NCBI RefSeq assembly: GCF_900187385.1
Contig: NZ_FYEY01000001.1
Coordinates: forward strand, 7,006,001 to 7,070,000
Direction: 5' to 3'
Length of the DNA stretch: 64,000 nt
DNA from: Streptomyces sp. 2114.4
GTDB lineage: Bacteria; Actinomycetota; Actinomycetes; Streptomycetales; Streptomycetaceae
Position numbers and translations under genes: made by a program
Notes under the pieces: generated by a model
Database searches by the model: none
The model's input: only the letters and a program-made list of their open reading frames with translations
What the model was told of the DNA's origin: nothing
Shown here: positions 1 through 9,700 of the stretch, piece after piece
Layout of the letters: each line of letters starts with the position of its first letter
Position numbering within the stretch: position 1 is the first letter of the stretch

Positions 1-1
1 C

Positions 2-577
2 GACTGGCACGAGTCCGCACGGGTGGGCGGGCTGACCCTCACCGCCACGCCCGCACAGCACTTCTGCGGCCGCGGTCTGCGCGGCCCGCAGCACACCCTG
101 TGGGCCTCCTGGGTGGTCGCGGGACCCGGCCACCGGATCTTCCACAGCGGCGACACCGGCTACTTCTCCGGCTTCGCGGAGATCGGCGCGGCATATGGCC
201 CGTTCGACGCGACGATGATCCAGATCGGCGCCTACAGCGACTTCTGGCCGGACATCCACATGGACCCCGAGCAGGGGGTGCAGTCCCACCTCGACCTGCA
301 GGGACAAGAGCCCGGTGGCGTGCTGCTGCCGATCCACTGGGGCACGTTCAACCTCGCACCGCACCCGTGGGCCGAGCCCGCCGAGTGGACCCTGACCGCC
401 GCCCGGAAGGCCGGGGTCACCAGCGCCCACCCCCGGCCCGGAGAGCCGTTCGAGCCCGCCGACCCTCCGGCCGTCTATCCGTGGTGGCGGGCGATTGCCG
501 TGCCCCCCGTCCATGGATGGCCCACCTGGCCGCCGGCGGTTTCCCCCACCGACGTGGATCTCGTCGCGGACCGCTGA
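2..577 (+). CDS. MBL-fold metallo-hydrolase, UlaG/NAPE-PLD-like (5' end missing)
   Basis: The 5' end lies outside the window; 191 codons are visible, in frame from base 2. The fragment keeps the C-terminal half of a metallo-beta-lactamase-fold hydrolase of the UlaG/NAPE-phospholipase D type: an AQHFCGRG segment, the HSGDTGY metal-binding motif near visible residue 50 and a late PIHWGTF histidine motif near residue 110. In this family these residues hold two metal ions that hydrolyse a phosphodiester or lactone. I see no membrane segment, so it is probably cytoplasmic. The substrate cannot be told from the fragment. It ends 223 bases before the conservon and is probably a separate transcription unit. 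Confidence 0.85.
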   Translation, partial: DWHESARVGGLTLTATPAQHFCGRGLRGPQHTLWASWVVAGPGHRIFHSGDTGYFSGFAEIGAAYGPFDATMIQIGAYSDFWPDIHMDPEQGVQSHLDLQGQEPGGVLLPIHWGTFNLAPHPWAEPAEWTLTAARKAGVTSAHPRPGEPFEPADPPAVYPWWRAIAVPPVHGWPTWPPAVSPTDVDLVADR

Positions 578-800
578 GGCGGCAGCGGGGTGCCGACCGT
601 GGGACCGGCCGGCCCGCCGAGTGCCTTCCCACTGACCGGCCATGAACGGAAGTTCGAATTTCCTCGTACTGGCGTACGCAAGGCGCCCACTCAAGGAGGT
701 GGCGAGGGGTAGCGAAACCCCGAAGTGGGCCCGGACCCCACCCGTGCAACAACTAGCGTGCGTGCTCCGCGAACTGCCACGGCCGATCCGGAGGGCGCCG

Positions 801-2939
801 ATGCCTACCGCATTCCCCCAGGGGAACCAGACGTTCCAGGAGGCTCACAGATCCCCAGGGCCCCAGGGTTCCCCGGGGGCAGTCCCCGTCCCCGCCTCCG
901 CCCGGCGGCGGGAGCGTGAGGGCGGACGACACGGTCGGGCCTCGTTCCCCGAATCCGCTGCCGACTCGGCGATACGGACCCGCCTGATCCGGCTCGCCGC
1001 CGTCCCCTGCCTCCTCGTCGCCGTCATCTGCACGGGCGCCGCTGCCTTCGTGGTGCAAACCGGCGGCGCCCGGCTCACCGGCCGCGAGTGGGTCGTGCTG
1101 TGCGGCGGTCTCGCGCTGGTCTGCGTCATCGTGCTCACCGCGAGTGCCGCCGCCAACGCCGAGGCCCGCGCCACCGTCACCCGCTACGCCCGGCTGCGCC
1201 AGGTCTGTGCCCGCAGCCAGTCCGACCTGTACGACCTGCTGGACCGCGTACGGCAGGGGGAGTGGATCCAGCGCCGCGAGCCCGAACAGGGCGTGGCGCC
1301 CACCGGTGACACGCTCGACCTGCTCGCCCACGAGGTGGCCGCCGCGGGCCGGGCCGCCGAGTCCGCCGTCATCGACGCGGTGGCCATCGCCCGCAGCAAC
1401 GCCAGCGGCAGCGAGCAGAAGGTCGAGGTGTTCGTGAACCTCGCCCGCCGCCTGCAGTCCCTGGTGCACCGGGAGATCGAGCTGCTGGACGAGCTGGAGA
1501 ACCAGGTCGAGGACCCGGACCTGCTCAAGGGCCTGTTCCACGTCGATCACCTGGCCACCCGGATCCGCCGGCACGCCGAGAACCTCGCGGTGCTCGGCGG
1601 CGCCATCTCGCGCCGCCAGTGGAGCCGCCCGGTGTCCATGACCGAGGTGCTGCGCTCCTCGATCGCCGAGGTCGAGCAGTACCCGAGGATCAAGCTGGTG
1701 CCGCCGATCGAGGGCACCCTGCACGGACACGCCGTCGCCGACGTCATCCACCTGCTCGCCGAACTCGTCGAGAACGCCTCGATCTACTCCGCCCCGCAGA
1801 CCCCGGTCCTGCTGCGCGCCCAGCTCGTCACCGCGGGTCTCGCGGTTGAGGTCGAGGACCGCGGCCTGGGCATGTCGGCGGACGAGCAGTCGCGGATGAA
1901 CGCCCTGCTGGCCGACCCCGAACACATCGATGTCGCCGAGCTGTTGAGCGACGGCCGGATCGGACTGTTCGTGGTCTCCTCGCTCGCGCGGCGGCACGGC
2001 ATCGTGGTGCGGCTGCAGAGCAATATCTACGGCGGTGTGCAGGCCGTGCTGATCGTGCCCCAGGAACTGCTCGGCGAGGAATCGGCCGAGGGGGACGCGG
2101 AGGGAACGGAGGGGCCGCGCGTCTCATCGCCGGACACCGACCCGGCGCGCGAGCACGACGGGGGCTACGCCGTCGGCTTCGTCGACGACCCCGACGACCC
2201 CGACGGGGCCCATGCGCGTCGCGAACGCCCCCGCGATCACACCTTCGTGGAGCCTGGCGAGTGCCATGACCCAGGACTGAGCCCCGGCGGCCGCACCGTG
2301 GCCATCCCCAGCCCCGCTCCCGCCCCCGATGCGCTCGACACGGCACCACGCGGCTACGGCGACGGAACGGCCCCGGCTTCGGCCCCGGTTCCGGCCCCAA
2401 GGCCCCTCCCCACGGACACCGATCCCGTCTCCGATCCCGTCTCCGATCCCGACGCCGGTGCCGCGCGTCGCCGGCTGGTCCGCGCAACGGGTTCCTACAC
2501 TCCCGACGTCCGCCTGCCCGCCGCGCGGCTGCCCGAGCCGCACACCTCCGACGCCGCTCCGGCCGACCGTCCCGCCGATCCCGGCCCGGTCGTGCTTCCG
2601 CCCGCCCCGCCTGCCGTGGACCACAGCGCCCGCCCGCGGCTGCCCCGGCGGCGCAAGCAGACGCACCTCGTTCCCGAGCTGCGCGGCGACCCGATCCTGC
2701 CCTCCGCGACCCCTCGTACGGGGCCCGAGCCCGAGCACGACCCCGGCCTGATGGCCGCCTTCCGGCGTGGCTTCAGCCTCGCCGACGACACCTATGCCGG
2801 CGGCACCGCCGGCGGTAACGGCACCACGGCCCACGGCGGCGACACCAGCAGCCCGGCCGGCAACGACCTGCTCTACGACCGTGACCGCGATGCCACGATG
2901 GCCCGCCCCCGAGGAGACGACCGCAACCATGGTGAGTGA
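801..2939 (+). CDS. cvnA: Conservon sensor histidine kinase-like protein CvnA
   Basis: First gene of a conservon, the actinobacterial cluster of a kinase-like membrane protein, a roadblock protein, a DUF742 protein and a small GTPase-like protein, compared to a eukaryotic G-protein module. The 712-residue product has two membrane helices (about residues 63-86 and 97-115), a helical linker, and an HATPase domain (about 310-423) with the N box in LAELVENAS and a G box in EDRGLGM. A disordered tail rich in Pro, Asp and Gly fills 430-712. I see no phospho-acceptor His box, as is usual for CvnA. I chose the ATG at 801 because GGAGG lies 6 bases upstream; the frame stays open to an ATG at 642, but that extension looks unconserved. 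The stop overlaps cvnB by 11 bases. Confidence 0.85.
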   Translation: MPTAFPQGNQTFQEAHRSPGPQGSPGAVPVPASARRREREGGRHGRASFPESAADSAIRTRLIRLAAVPCLLVAVICTGAAAFVVQTGGARLTGREWVVLCGGLALVCVIVLTASAAANAEARATVTRYARLRQVCARSQSDLYDLLDRVRQGEWIQRREPEQGVAPTGDTLDLLAHEVAAAGRAAESAVIDAVAIARSNASGSEQKVEVFVNLARRLQSLVHREIELLDELENQVEDPDLLKGLFHVDHLATRIRRHAENLAVLGGAISRRQWSRPVSMTEVLRSSIAEVEQYPRIKLVPPIEGTLHGHAVADVIHLLAELVENASIYSAPQTPVLLRAQLVTAGLAVEVEDRGLGMSADEQSRMNALLADPEHIDVAELLSDGRIGLFVVSSLARRHGIVVRLQSNIYGGVQAVLIVPQELLGEESAEGDAEGTEGPRVSSPDTDPAREHDGGYAVGFVDDPDDPDGAHARRERPRDHTFVEPGECHDPGLSPGGRTVAIPSPAPAPDALDTAPRGYGDGTAPASAPVPAPRPLPTDTDPVSDPVSDPDAGAARRRLVRATGSYTPDVRLPAARLPEPHTSDAAPADRPADPGPVVLPPAPPAVDHSARPRLPRRRKQTHLVPELRGDPILPSATPRTGPEPEHDPGLMAAFRRGFSLADDTYAGGTAGGNGTTAHGGDTSSPAGNDLLYDRDRDATMARPRGDDRNHGE

Positions 2940-3378
2940 TGTGCGTGCGCAGGCGCATTCGCAGCTGCAGTCAGGTCAGCACACCGACCTGTCCTGGCTG
3001 CTGACCGGGCTCGTACAGCGGGTACCGCACGCCCGGAGCGCGCTGCTGCTGTCCTCGGACGGCCTGGTGAAGGCCGCCCACGGCTTCGACCCGGACAGCG
3101 CCGACCACATGGCCGCCCTGTCCTCCGGCCTCTACTCCCTCGCCCGCAGCGCCGGTGTGCGCTTCGGGGAGGGCGACGAAGTGCTGCAGGTGGTCGTCGA
3201 GCTGGAGTCCACCTTCCTGTTCGTCTCCACCGCCGGATCGGGCGCGTGCCTGGCCGTGCTCGCCGGCCGCGAAGCCGATGTGGCGGTACTGGGCTACGAG
3301 ATGTCGATGCTGGTCAAGAGCGTCCGGCCCTATCTGTCCACCCCCGCACGCCACCAGACGCCCGCGGGCGGTCGTTGA
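2929..3378 (+). CDS. cvnB: Conservon roadblock/LC7 domain protein CvnB
   Basis: Product of 149 residues made almost entirely of one roadblock/LC7 domain: the LSWLLTGLVQRVPHARSALL start, a central LVKAAHG strand and the typical LFVSTAGSGACLAVL core. In bacteria such proteins act as partners or regulators of small GTPase-like proteins, here CvnD. No membrane segment or signal is present. Its ATG overlaps the end of cvnA by 11 bases and cvnC begins 2 bases after its stop, so the cluster is translationally coupled and the proteins are probably made in step. Confidence 0.9.
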   Translation: MVSDVRAQAHSQLQSGQHTDLSWLLTGLVQRVPHARSALLLSSDGLVKAAHGFDPDSADHMAALSSGLYSLARSAGVRFGEGDEVLQVVVELESTFLFVSTAGSGACLAVLAGREADVAVLGYEMSMLVKSVRPYLSTPARHQTPAGGR

Positions 3379-3380
3379 CC

Positions 3381-3779
3381 ATGACCGTGCGTCGCCGACG
3401 GCGGCAGGGCGGAGAGCCGTGGTATGACGACGCGGCGGGCCGGCTGGTCCGCCCGTACACCGTCAGCAACGGTCGGACCCGTCCGACGGCGCACTTCGAC
3501 CTGCTGACCATGGTGATGGCCACCGGCCGGCGGCCCGTTTCCTGCCAGGGCCCCGACTACGCCCAGGTGCTGGGGCTGTGCGGCGGGCCGGTCTCCGTCG
3601 CGGAGATCGCCGCCCACATACGGCTGCCCGCCGTGGTCACCAAAGTGCTCCTCGCCGACCTCGTCGACTGCGGGGCGCTCACCGCGCGGGCCCCCGCGGC
3701 CGTTTCGGCAGGGCCCGCGTCCCGTACCGACCGAGCCCTGCTGGAGGCGGTGCTGAATGGACTTCGCAAACGACTGTGA
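3381..3779 (+). CDS. cvnC: Conservon DUF742 protein CvnC
   Basis: A 132-residue DUF742 protein. It has the family signature near the N terminus (RLVRPYTVSNGRTRPTAHFD) and a winged-helix-like C-terminal half with SVAEIAAHIRLPAVVTKVLL, which resembles a DNA-binding helix-turn-helix. The biochemical role of DUF742 is not established; in conservons it accompanies CvnB and CvnD at the membrane kinase. The ATG at 3381 follows the cvnB stop by 2 bases, and the C terminus overlaps cvnD by 23 bases. Confidence 0.88.
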   Translation: MTVRRRRRQGGEPWYDDAAGRLVRPYTVSNGRTRPTAHFDLLTMVMATGRRPVSCQGPDYAQVLGLCGGPVSVAEIAAHIRLPAVVTKVLLADLVDCGALTARAPAAVSAGPASRTDRALLEAVLNGLRKRL

Positions 3780-4377
3780 CCCCCACACCCCGGGGGACCC
3801 CTCGACCGACCTCTTCCCCACCGCGCTCAAAATCCTGGTCGCGGGGGGCTTCGGGGTCGGCAAGACGACCTTTGTCGGTGCGGTGAGCGAGATCGAGCCG
3901 CTGAGCACGGAAGAGCTCCTGACCCAGATCGGCGTGGGTACGGACGATCTGGCGGGTGTCGAGAACAAGGACACCACCACCGTCGCCATGGACTTCGGCC
4001 GGATCACGCTCAGCCCCGCGCACGTCCTCTATCTCTTCGGGACGCCGGGGCAGCAGCGCTTCTGGTTCATGTGGGACGAGCTGTCCAACGGTGCGCTCGG
4101 CGCGGTCATCCTCGCCGACACCCGGCGCCTGGACCAGTGTTTCGCGGCCGTCGACTTCTTCGAGCGGCGCGGCATCCCCTTCATCATCGCCGTCAACGAG
4201 TTCGACGGCTCCTACCACTACGACCCGGACGAGGTCCGCACCGCCATGGACATCTCTCCCCGCATTCCCGTCGTGCTCTGCGACGCCCGCCGGTGCAGCT
4301 CGGCCACCCACGTCCTGGTCTCGCTCGTCCAGCATCTGCTCACCCCCGCCCTCGCCGCGACCCCGGAGCTGCCGTGA
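3757..4377 (+). CDS. cvnD: Conservon GTP-binding protein CvnD
   Basis: A 206-residue small GTPase-like protein. The P loop GGFGVGKTT lies at residues 30-38, the switch-II region reads GTPGQQRFW, and a CDAR segment sits where the G5 loop is expected. The usual NKxD specificity motif is replaced by NEFD, as often seen in this family, so the preference for guanine should not be taken for granted. CvnD is the G-protein-like member of the conservon and is thought to work with CvnA-C near the membrane. It overlaps cvnC by 23 bases and the GAF gene by 4 bases (GTGA). Confidence 0.9.
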   Translation: MDFANDCDPHTPGDPSTDLFPTALKILVAGGFGVGKTTFVGAVSEIEPLSTEELLTQIGVGTDDLAGVENKDTTTVAMDFGRITLSPAHVLYLFGTPGQQRFWFMWDELSNGALGAVILADTRRLDQCFAAVDFFERRGIPFIIAVNEFDGSYHYDPDEVRTAMDISPRIPVVLCDARRCSSATHVLVSLVQHLLTPALAATPELP

Positions 4378-4976
4378 ACCACCCCGCCTCCCGCGTCCCC
4401 TACCTCTCCTACGATCCGACGCGTCATCTCCTGCTCACCCCGCAGGACGACGAGGCCCCTGCGCGGGTCGCCCGGCTGCGTGCCCTGGGGATCGGGGAGT
4501 CCCCGCTGCCCGCCTTCGACGAGTTCGCCCGCAAGCTCGCCCGGACCACCCGGGCGCCGTACTCGATGGTCAACTTCATCGACGAGCGCCGGCAGTACTT
4601 CGCCGGCCTCTACACCCCCGCGCAGGACCGGGCCGTCGAGCTGGGGCCGGCCCCCGCCAGCGCCCAGCCGGGCCGGGTGATGGACCGTGACCACGGGTAC
4701 TGCCCGCATGTCATCGTCCGCCGGAAGGCCCTGGTGCTGGAGGACGTCTGCGACTATCCGCGGTTCGCCGGCAACCCCGTCGTGGACGAGATCGGCATCC
4801 GCTCCTACCTGGGTGCGCCGCTGATCGACCGTACGGGGACGGCGCTGGGCACCGTCTGCGTCGTGGACCTCGAACCGCGTCCCTGGGGCCGGGAGGGGCT
4901 GGAGACCATCAAGTCGATGGCCGCCGAACTCGTCGAGCAGATCCACCGTATGGAGAAGCAGCAGAGCGACGCTTGA
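4374..4976 (+). CDS. GAF domain protein, fifth gene of the conservon
   Basis: A 200-residue protein that is mostly one GAF domain (about residues 45-190): YSMVNFIDERRQYFAG, a central RDHGYCPHVI and the C-terminal SYLGAPLIDRTGTALGTVC. GAF domains bind small molecules or sense redox and light. The GTG start overlaps the cvnD stop (GTGA), so it belongs to the conservon operon. In several described conservons the fifth gene is a cytochrome P450; here a GAF sensor holds that place. The ligand is unknown. The CP pair at the core could in principle carry a cofactor, but that is only a guess. Confidence 0.85.
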   Translation: MNHPASRVPYLSYDPTRHLLLTPQDDEAPARVARLRALGIGESPLPAFDEFARKLARTTRAPYSMVNFIDERRQYFAGLYTPAQDRAVELGPAPASAQPGRVMDRDHGYCPHVIVRRKALVLEDVCDYPRFAGNPVVDEIGIRSYLGAPLIDRTGTALGTVCVVDLEPRPWGREGLETIKSMAAELVEQIHRMEKQQSDA

Positions 4977-5012
4977 GGAGGCGCACGGGGAGGCCTCGCC
5001 CAGTGCGCCTCC
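4977..5012. terminator. Intrinsic terminator after the conservon
   Basis: Perfect 10-base arms (4977-4986 and 5003-5012) begin right after the stop codon of the GAF gene. It closes the conservon operon. Confidence 0.75.
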
Positions 5013-5042
5013 CCGGTCCGGAATCCGGCCCCGGTGCCCGGC

Positions 5043-5082
5043 GCGTCCGGCTCCGGGAGAGACATCCCCTGGAGCCGGACGC
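5043..5082. terminator. Second hairpin between convergent genes
   Basis: Perfect 12-base arms at 5043-5054 and 5071-5082 around a 16-base loop. It lies between the convergent GAF and acyl-CoA dehydrogenase genes and could stop transcription from either side. Confidence 0.65.
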
Positions 5083-5147
5083 CCGGCCCGGGGCCGCGGC
5101 ATCGGCCGGCTGCCGGTGACCGCGTACCCCGTGACCCAGGCTGCCGC

Positions 5148-6473
5148 TCATCTCGGCCCGACGCACCGCGAGCGTCCGGACACCGGGCCGGTGCGCTGGC
5201 CCGGTACCGTGGCCGTGGTGTCCTCGGCCCGCCCGGCGGGCGCCGGTACGTCCGCGGGGGCGTCGGCTTCTTCGGGCCACTCCGAGGGCTCCAGCCGCAG
5301 CAGGTCCGCCAGCCGGCTGGACCACTCGCCCCGTGCCCGTCCCAGGGCCAGCTCGCCCAGGCGCAGCAACTGGATGTCGGAGGTGCCGGCCGGCGCGAAG
5401 ATGTGGTGGGCGTCGCGCAGGAAGCGTTCCACCGGCCGGTCGGTGAACAGCCCGCAGGCGGCGTGCATGTCCATCGCGTCGCGCGCCGACTCCAGTGCCG
5501 ACTCCACATTGACCAGTTTCGCGTTCATCAGCTCCGCATCGCACGGCAGACCCTGGTCCAGGAGGTGTACCGCGTGGTACGCGGACAGCCGGGACAGCAG
5601 CAGCCGTGACTGGATCCGGCCGAGCTTGAGCTTGATGTTGCCGAGGTCGGCCAGCGGTTTGCCGTAGCGCTGCCGCCCGGCGCAGAACGCCGTGGTCTCG
5701 TCCAGCACCGCCTGATGGATGCCCAGCGAGACGGCGGTCAGATTCGGCCGCCCGTACAGCACGCTGGAGGAGTAGGCGACCGACAGTCCGTCGCCCTCCC
5801 GGCCCAGCAGATTCGCCGCCGGAATACGGCAGTTGTCGAAGAACAGCTCGCCGAAGCTGAAGCCGTGCAGCCCCATCGCGGGCTGCTGCGGGCCGACCCG
5901 GAAGCCCGGGCGGTCGGACTCGACGAGGAACGCCGACAGGCCCTTGGAGCCCTCGCCGGTGCGGGCCACCACGCCGTGGAGGTCGCCGACGTGGCTGTTG
6001 CCGACGTAGATCTTCCGGCCGTTGAGGACGTAGTCGTCGCCGTCGCGGACGGCGGTGGTGGCCATGCCCAGCACATGGCCGCCGGACTGCGGTTCGGTGA
6101 CCGCGATGGTCGGCAGGCAGTCGCCGGAGGCTATGGCCGGCAGCCAGGTCTTCTTCTGCTCCTCGCTGCCGAAGTGGACGATCTTCGCGACGCCCAGCTG
6201 CGACGCCTGCACCATGGCGCCCATCGCGGCGCTCACCCGGGAGAGCTCTTCGATGATCAGGGTCTTCGCGACATGGCCGGCTCCCATTCCGCCGTAGGCG
6301 CGGTGCACGGTCGCGCCTATCCAGCCCTGCCGCGCGATCAGGCGCGAGAGATCATGACAAACGGAACGGTTCGCCTCCATTTCTGCCACCCGGGGGCGGA
6401 CCTCCCTCTCGGCGAACTCCCGCACCTGGTGCCGGAGTACCTCATGCCGCTGGTCCGTGAAGTAGCGATGCAA
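5148..6473 (-). CDS. Acyl-CoA dehydrogenase family protein lacking the usual catalytic Glu
   Basis: A 441-residue flavoprotein of the acyl-CoA/acyl-ACP dehydrogenase fold. It has the N-terminal helical domain, the FAD-contact segment AVTEPQSGG, the C-terminal RQRYGKPLADL helix and a final GTSDIQLLRLGELALG segment. In typical members this last segment begins with Glu-Gly-Thr, the Glu being the base; here the Glu is Ala (PAGTSD). The isovaleryl-type alternative Glu is also not obvious. It may use an unusual base, act on a carrier-protein substrate or have another role. I chose the TTG at 6473 because a strong AAGGAGG lies about 8 bases upstream; upstream codons look non-coding. It has its own promoter and no partner gene nearby. 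Confidence 0.82.
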   Translation of the reverse strand: MHRYFTDQRHEVLRHQVREFAEREVRPRVAEMEANRSVCHDLSRLIARQGWIGATVHRAYGGMGAGHVAKTLIIEELSRVSAAMGAMVQASQLGVAKIVHFGSEEQKKTWLPAIASGDCLPTIAVTEPQSGGHVLGMATTAVRDGDDYVLNGRKIYVGNSHVGDLHGVVARTGEGSKGLSAFLVESDRPGFRVGPQQPAMGLHGFSFGELFFDNCRIPAANLLGREGDGLSVAYSSSVLYGRPNLTAVSLGIHQAVLDETTAFCAGRQRYGKPLADLGNIKLKLGRIQSRLLLSRLSAYHAVHLLDQGLPCDAELMNAKLVNVESALESARDAMDMHAACGLFTDRPVERFLRDAHHIFAPAGTSDIQLLRLGELALGRARGEWSSRLADLLRLEPSEWPEEADAPADVPAPAGRAEDTTATVPGQRTGPVSGRSRCVGPR

Positions 6474-6602
6474 GACGAGCCCCTCCTTCGCGATCTCCCC
6501 CGTGCTGGTCGCATCACGCCTCGGACGACACCCGGTGGTGCCGTCGCAGCGAACGTGCCGGAAAGTGATCTTTCGCTTACCCCGTGCAATACCCGTTGGC
6601 AT

Positions 6603-6631
6603 ACCTACTGCGGGGCGCATAAAACATCAAC
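6603..6631 (-). promoter_or_regulatory. Candidate housekeeping promoter of the acyl-CoA dehydrogenase gene
   Basis: On the minus strand a -35 box TTGATG (6626-6631) and a -10 box TAGGTA (6603-6608) are separated by 17 bases, in a locally AT-rich stretch. The leader to the TTG start would be about 120 bases. Confidence 0.5.
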
Positions 6632-6700
6632 TGGGCGCATTTAGGTGGTGAGTTGAGGCGCGAAGTGGAGGCGCACCACCCCCTGTTCGAGGATGTGTGC

Positions 6701-6731
6701 GGCGCGGTTCCTCCGGCCCGGGAACCGCGCC
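6701..6731 (-). terminator. Terminator hairpin downstream of the propeller-amidohydrolase gene
   Basis: Perfect 11-base arms at 6701-6711 and 6721-6731 with a 9-base loop, about 43 bases past the stop of the upstream minus-strand gene. Confidence 0.7.
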
Positions 6732-6744
6732 ACCCCACGCCTCC

Positions 6745-6766
6745 CACCCCCGCCGTGACGGGGGTG
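6745..6766 (-). terminator. First hairpin just past the propeller-amidohydrolase stop
   Basis: Arms of 8 bases (6745-6752, 6759-6766) around a 6-base loop, 8 bases beyond the stop codon. With the next hairpin it forms a double terminator. Confidence 0.6.
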
Positions 6767-6773
6767 CGGGGCG

Positions 6774-9700
6774 TCAGTGCGAGACGTCGCAGCAGGACTC
6801 GCGACGCTGCTGCCGGCCCACCTCAAGCCAGTCGGTGCCGGCCGATCGCAGTGAACGTGCGGCGGGCGCCGGGAAGGAGTCGGTCAGCTCCCGCTGTGCG
6901 AACAGCCGTCCACCGCGCAGCACCGCCGAGGTCCGCACCAGCGAGTTGAAGTCCCGGAACGGATCGCCGTCCACCAGCGTCATATCGCCGAGCTTGCCGA
7001 CCTCCAGCGTCCCCAGATCCCGCTGTGCGCCGAACACCTGAGCGGGCAGCGCGGTCGCCGTGCGCAGCGTCCGGCTCACGCTGAGGCCGCCGCGGTGCAG
7101 CGCCCGCAAGCACAGATGCAGGCCCAGTCCCACCGGCACCAGGGGCTGGTCCGTGCCGAGCGCGACCAGCCCGCCGCCCGCCAGCACCCGCCGGTAGAGG
7201 CCGACCTCGCTGTCGATATCGGCCAGCTGTGCCGGAGTGGGGCGATGCCCGGCGTTCTCCCGTACGAGCGCGGTGTCCCAAGGCGGCATCAGCCGGGTGA
7301 CCCGCACGTCGTCGGCCAGCGCCGGATCGTCACCCAGCAGTGCGGCCGCGGAGAACGGCGTGGCGAGAAGGTGGAAGTCGGTGCCGGTGTAGACCTCCTC
7401 GACGTCCTGGTAGGCGTGCCCGGAGCCGCTGACGGCATGGCCGAACTCCAGTCTTTGCGTGGCCTGCAGATGTGTCGTCAGGTCCTGGCCGAGCTGGATT
7501 CCCGGGGTGAGCAGATGGCTCCCGGCCCGGACCCCGAGCCGCTGGTGCGCGAAGCGCGCGGCCTCTTCCATCACCCAGCCCGGCGCCCGTACATAGGTCT
7601 TGACGAAATCCCAGTCCAGGGCCGCGCCGCGCGCCAGTGAGCGGCGCAGCCCCGCCCGGGTGCGGTGCGCCCGCCCCATGCTGTACGCGACCCGGGCGCC
7701 GTCCAGCAGCTCGCCGCAGGTCAGCAGGCGCGGCCCGGCGAGTGCACCGGCCGCCACCGCCTCCCGGAGGCGGGCCTGTTCATAGGAGAAGCCCCCGCAG
7801 GAGACCGCGGTGGTGATGCCGTAGGCGAGCTGCAGCGCGGTCTGCCGCCCGCCGTAGGTCGTCTGCCAGGGGTGGGTGTGGGCGTCCCAGAGTCCGGGCA
7901 GCACGGTCTGCCCGGAGGCGTCCACCCGGCGGGCGGCGCCGGACCGGGCCGGGCGGTGCGCCTCCACCGCGGTGATCCGCCCGTTGCGCACCACCACATC
8001 GACGTCCTCCCGCACCTCGTCGCCGGTGCCGTCCCAGAACCGGCCCGCGTGCACCACGGTGTCCCGGGCGCGCGCGGGGCGGTGCCCGAGGGACAACGGG
8101 ACGGTCCGTGCGGTGCTGCCGGACACCCCGATCAGCCGCAGCTTCCCGGCCGAGAGATACAGGAGCGTGCCGGAGTCCCCGGACCATGACGGATGGTCGG
8201 CGCTCTCCTCCGTCAGCTGCCGCGGCGCACCGTCCGGCGTGCCGTCGGGCCGCACCGGCAGCACCCACAGCGCGGACTCGACGATCACGGCCAGCCAGTG
8301 CCCGTCGGGTGACCAGACCGGCCCCGAGTCATAGCGGTCGGCGATCGACACATGCTCGGCGACCGGGTGCAGCCGGTCCTTGCCGGTCTCGGTGTCGACG
8401 ATCCGGATGACGTTGTAGCCCTCGCGGAAGCGGCGGTTGAGGCGGGTGCGGTCGCAGTACGCCAGGTAGCGCCCGTCCGGTGACCAGCTGGGACGGCCGG
8501 GCAGCCCGCCGGCGCCCATCGGTGCGGCCAGTACCGTCTCCGCACCGTCGGGCAGCGTCCGTACGACCAGATTTCCGGACATGTCCAGAGCGGCCAGCCG
8601 CCCGCCGTCCGGCGACAGTGCGGGCTGCACCCGGCCGCCGGTGGCCAGGACCGTCTCCTCGCCGGAGGCGAGATCGTGGCGGCGCACCGCGAACAGCCCG
8701 TCCCGGTCGTCGGCGTAGAGCAGCGCCCGCCCGTCGCGGGACCAGCTCGGCGCCAGGACGTAGCGGGTGGCATCGGACCGGACGATCCTGCGTGCGGTGC
8801 CGCCGCCCGAAGTGGGCGCGATCCAGAGGCCGTTGAGCGCGGCGAAGGCGACCTTGCGGCCGTCGGGCGAGAGCGCGGGCAGGTGCACCCCGCGCACCGG
8901 ACCGGCGGCCGTCCGCTCGAAGCCGTAGTCCTTGACGCGATAGCGGGGGCGCTCCAGCGGCAGCCGCGCGGTGAACGGGATGGTCACGGCGCGCTGCGGG
9001 GCATCGGGCCGGACGATCCGGAACTGTCCGCCGACGGTCAGCAGCAGCTCGTCCCGTGAGACCCAGCGCGGCGGCACCGGCTCCACATCGCCGTCGACCG
9101 CGACCCGCCCACCATCCACCACCAGCGCGCAGGTGGGCCCCGGATAGTCCGTGGTCCGCAGATAGGCGAGCCGCCCCGTGGGGGACAGCGCCGGCGCCAG
9201 CACCTGTGCGGTCGCTGTCTCGCTGTGCTCGGTGCGCACCGCACCCCGCCCATCGGCCGGCACGGAGGCGACGGTGCGGGAGACCAGCGCCGCGCCCGCC
9301 ACCCGCCCCCGTACGAACACGAGCCGCGTGCCGTCCGGCGACCAGCAGGGGTCGAAGTCCTCCCAGGCGGCGTCCTGGTGCGGGCCCTCCTGACCGGGCA
9401 GTCCGGTCACCCGGGTCAGCTTTTTCGTCGTCACCTCCAGCACCCAGATCCGGTACGGGCTGCCGGCCACCGCGTCCCCGCCCCGCTCCGAGGCGAAGGC
9501 GATCCGGGTGCCGTCGGGTGACCAGGCGGCGCCTCGGTCGTCCCACGGGCCGTCGGTCAGCTGCCTCAGACCGGAGCCGTCGGCGGCGAGCGTCCACAGA
9601 TGGAAGGCGCCGCCCCGGTAGGCGCAGACGGCGATCCGGCGGCCGTCGGGGGAGTGCACCGGACGGGTGGGCTCCAGGTCGGGCGGGGTCAGCGCCACCG

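Noticed and set aside
642-800. N-terminal extension of CvnA from the ATG at 642.
   Set aside because: The ATG at 801 has a better ribosome site, and the extra 53 residues look random. An AAGGAGGT at about 694 has no start codon at the right distance.
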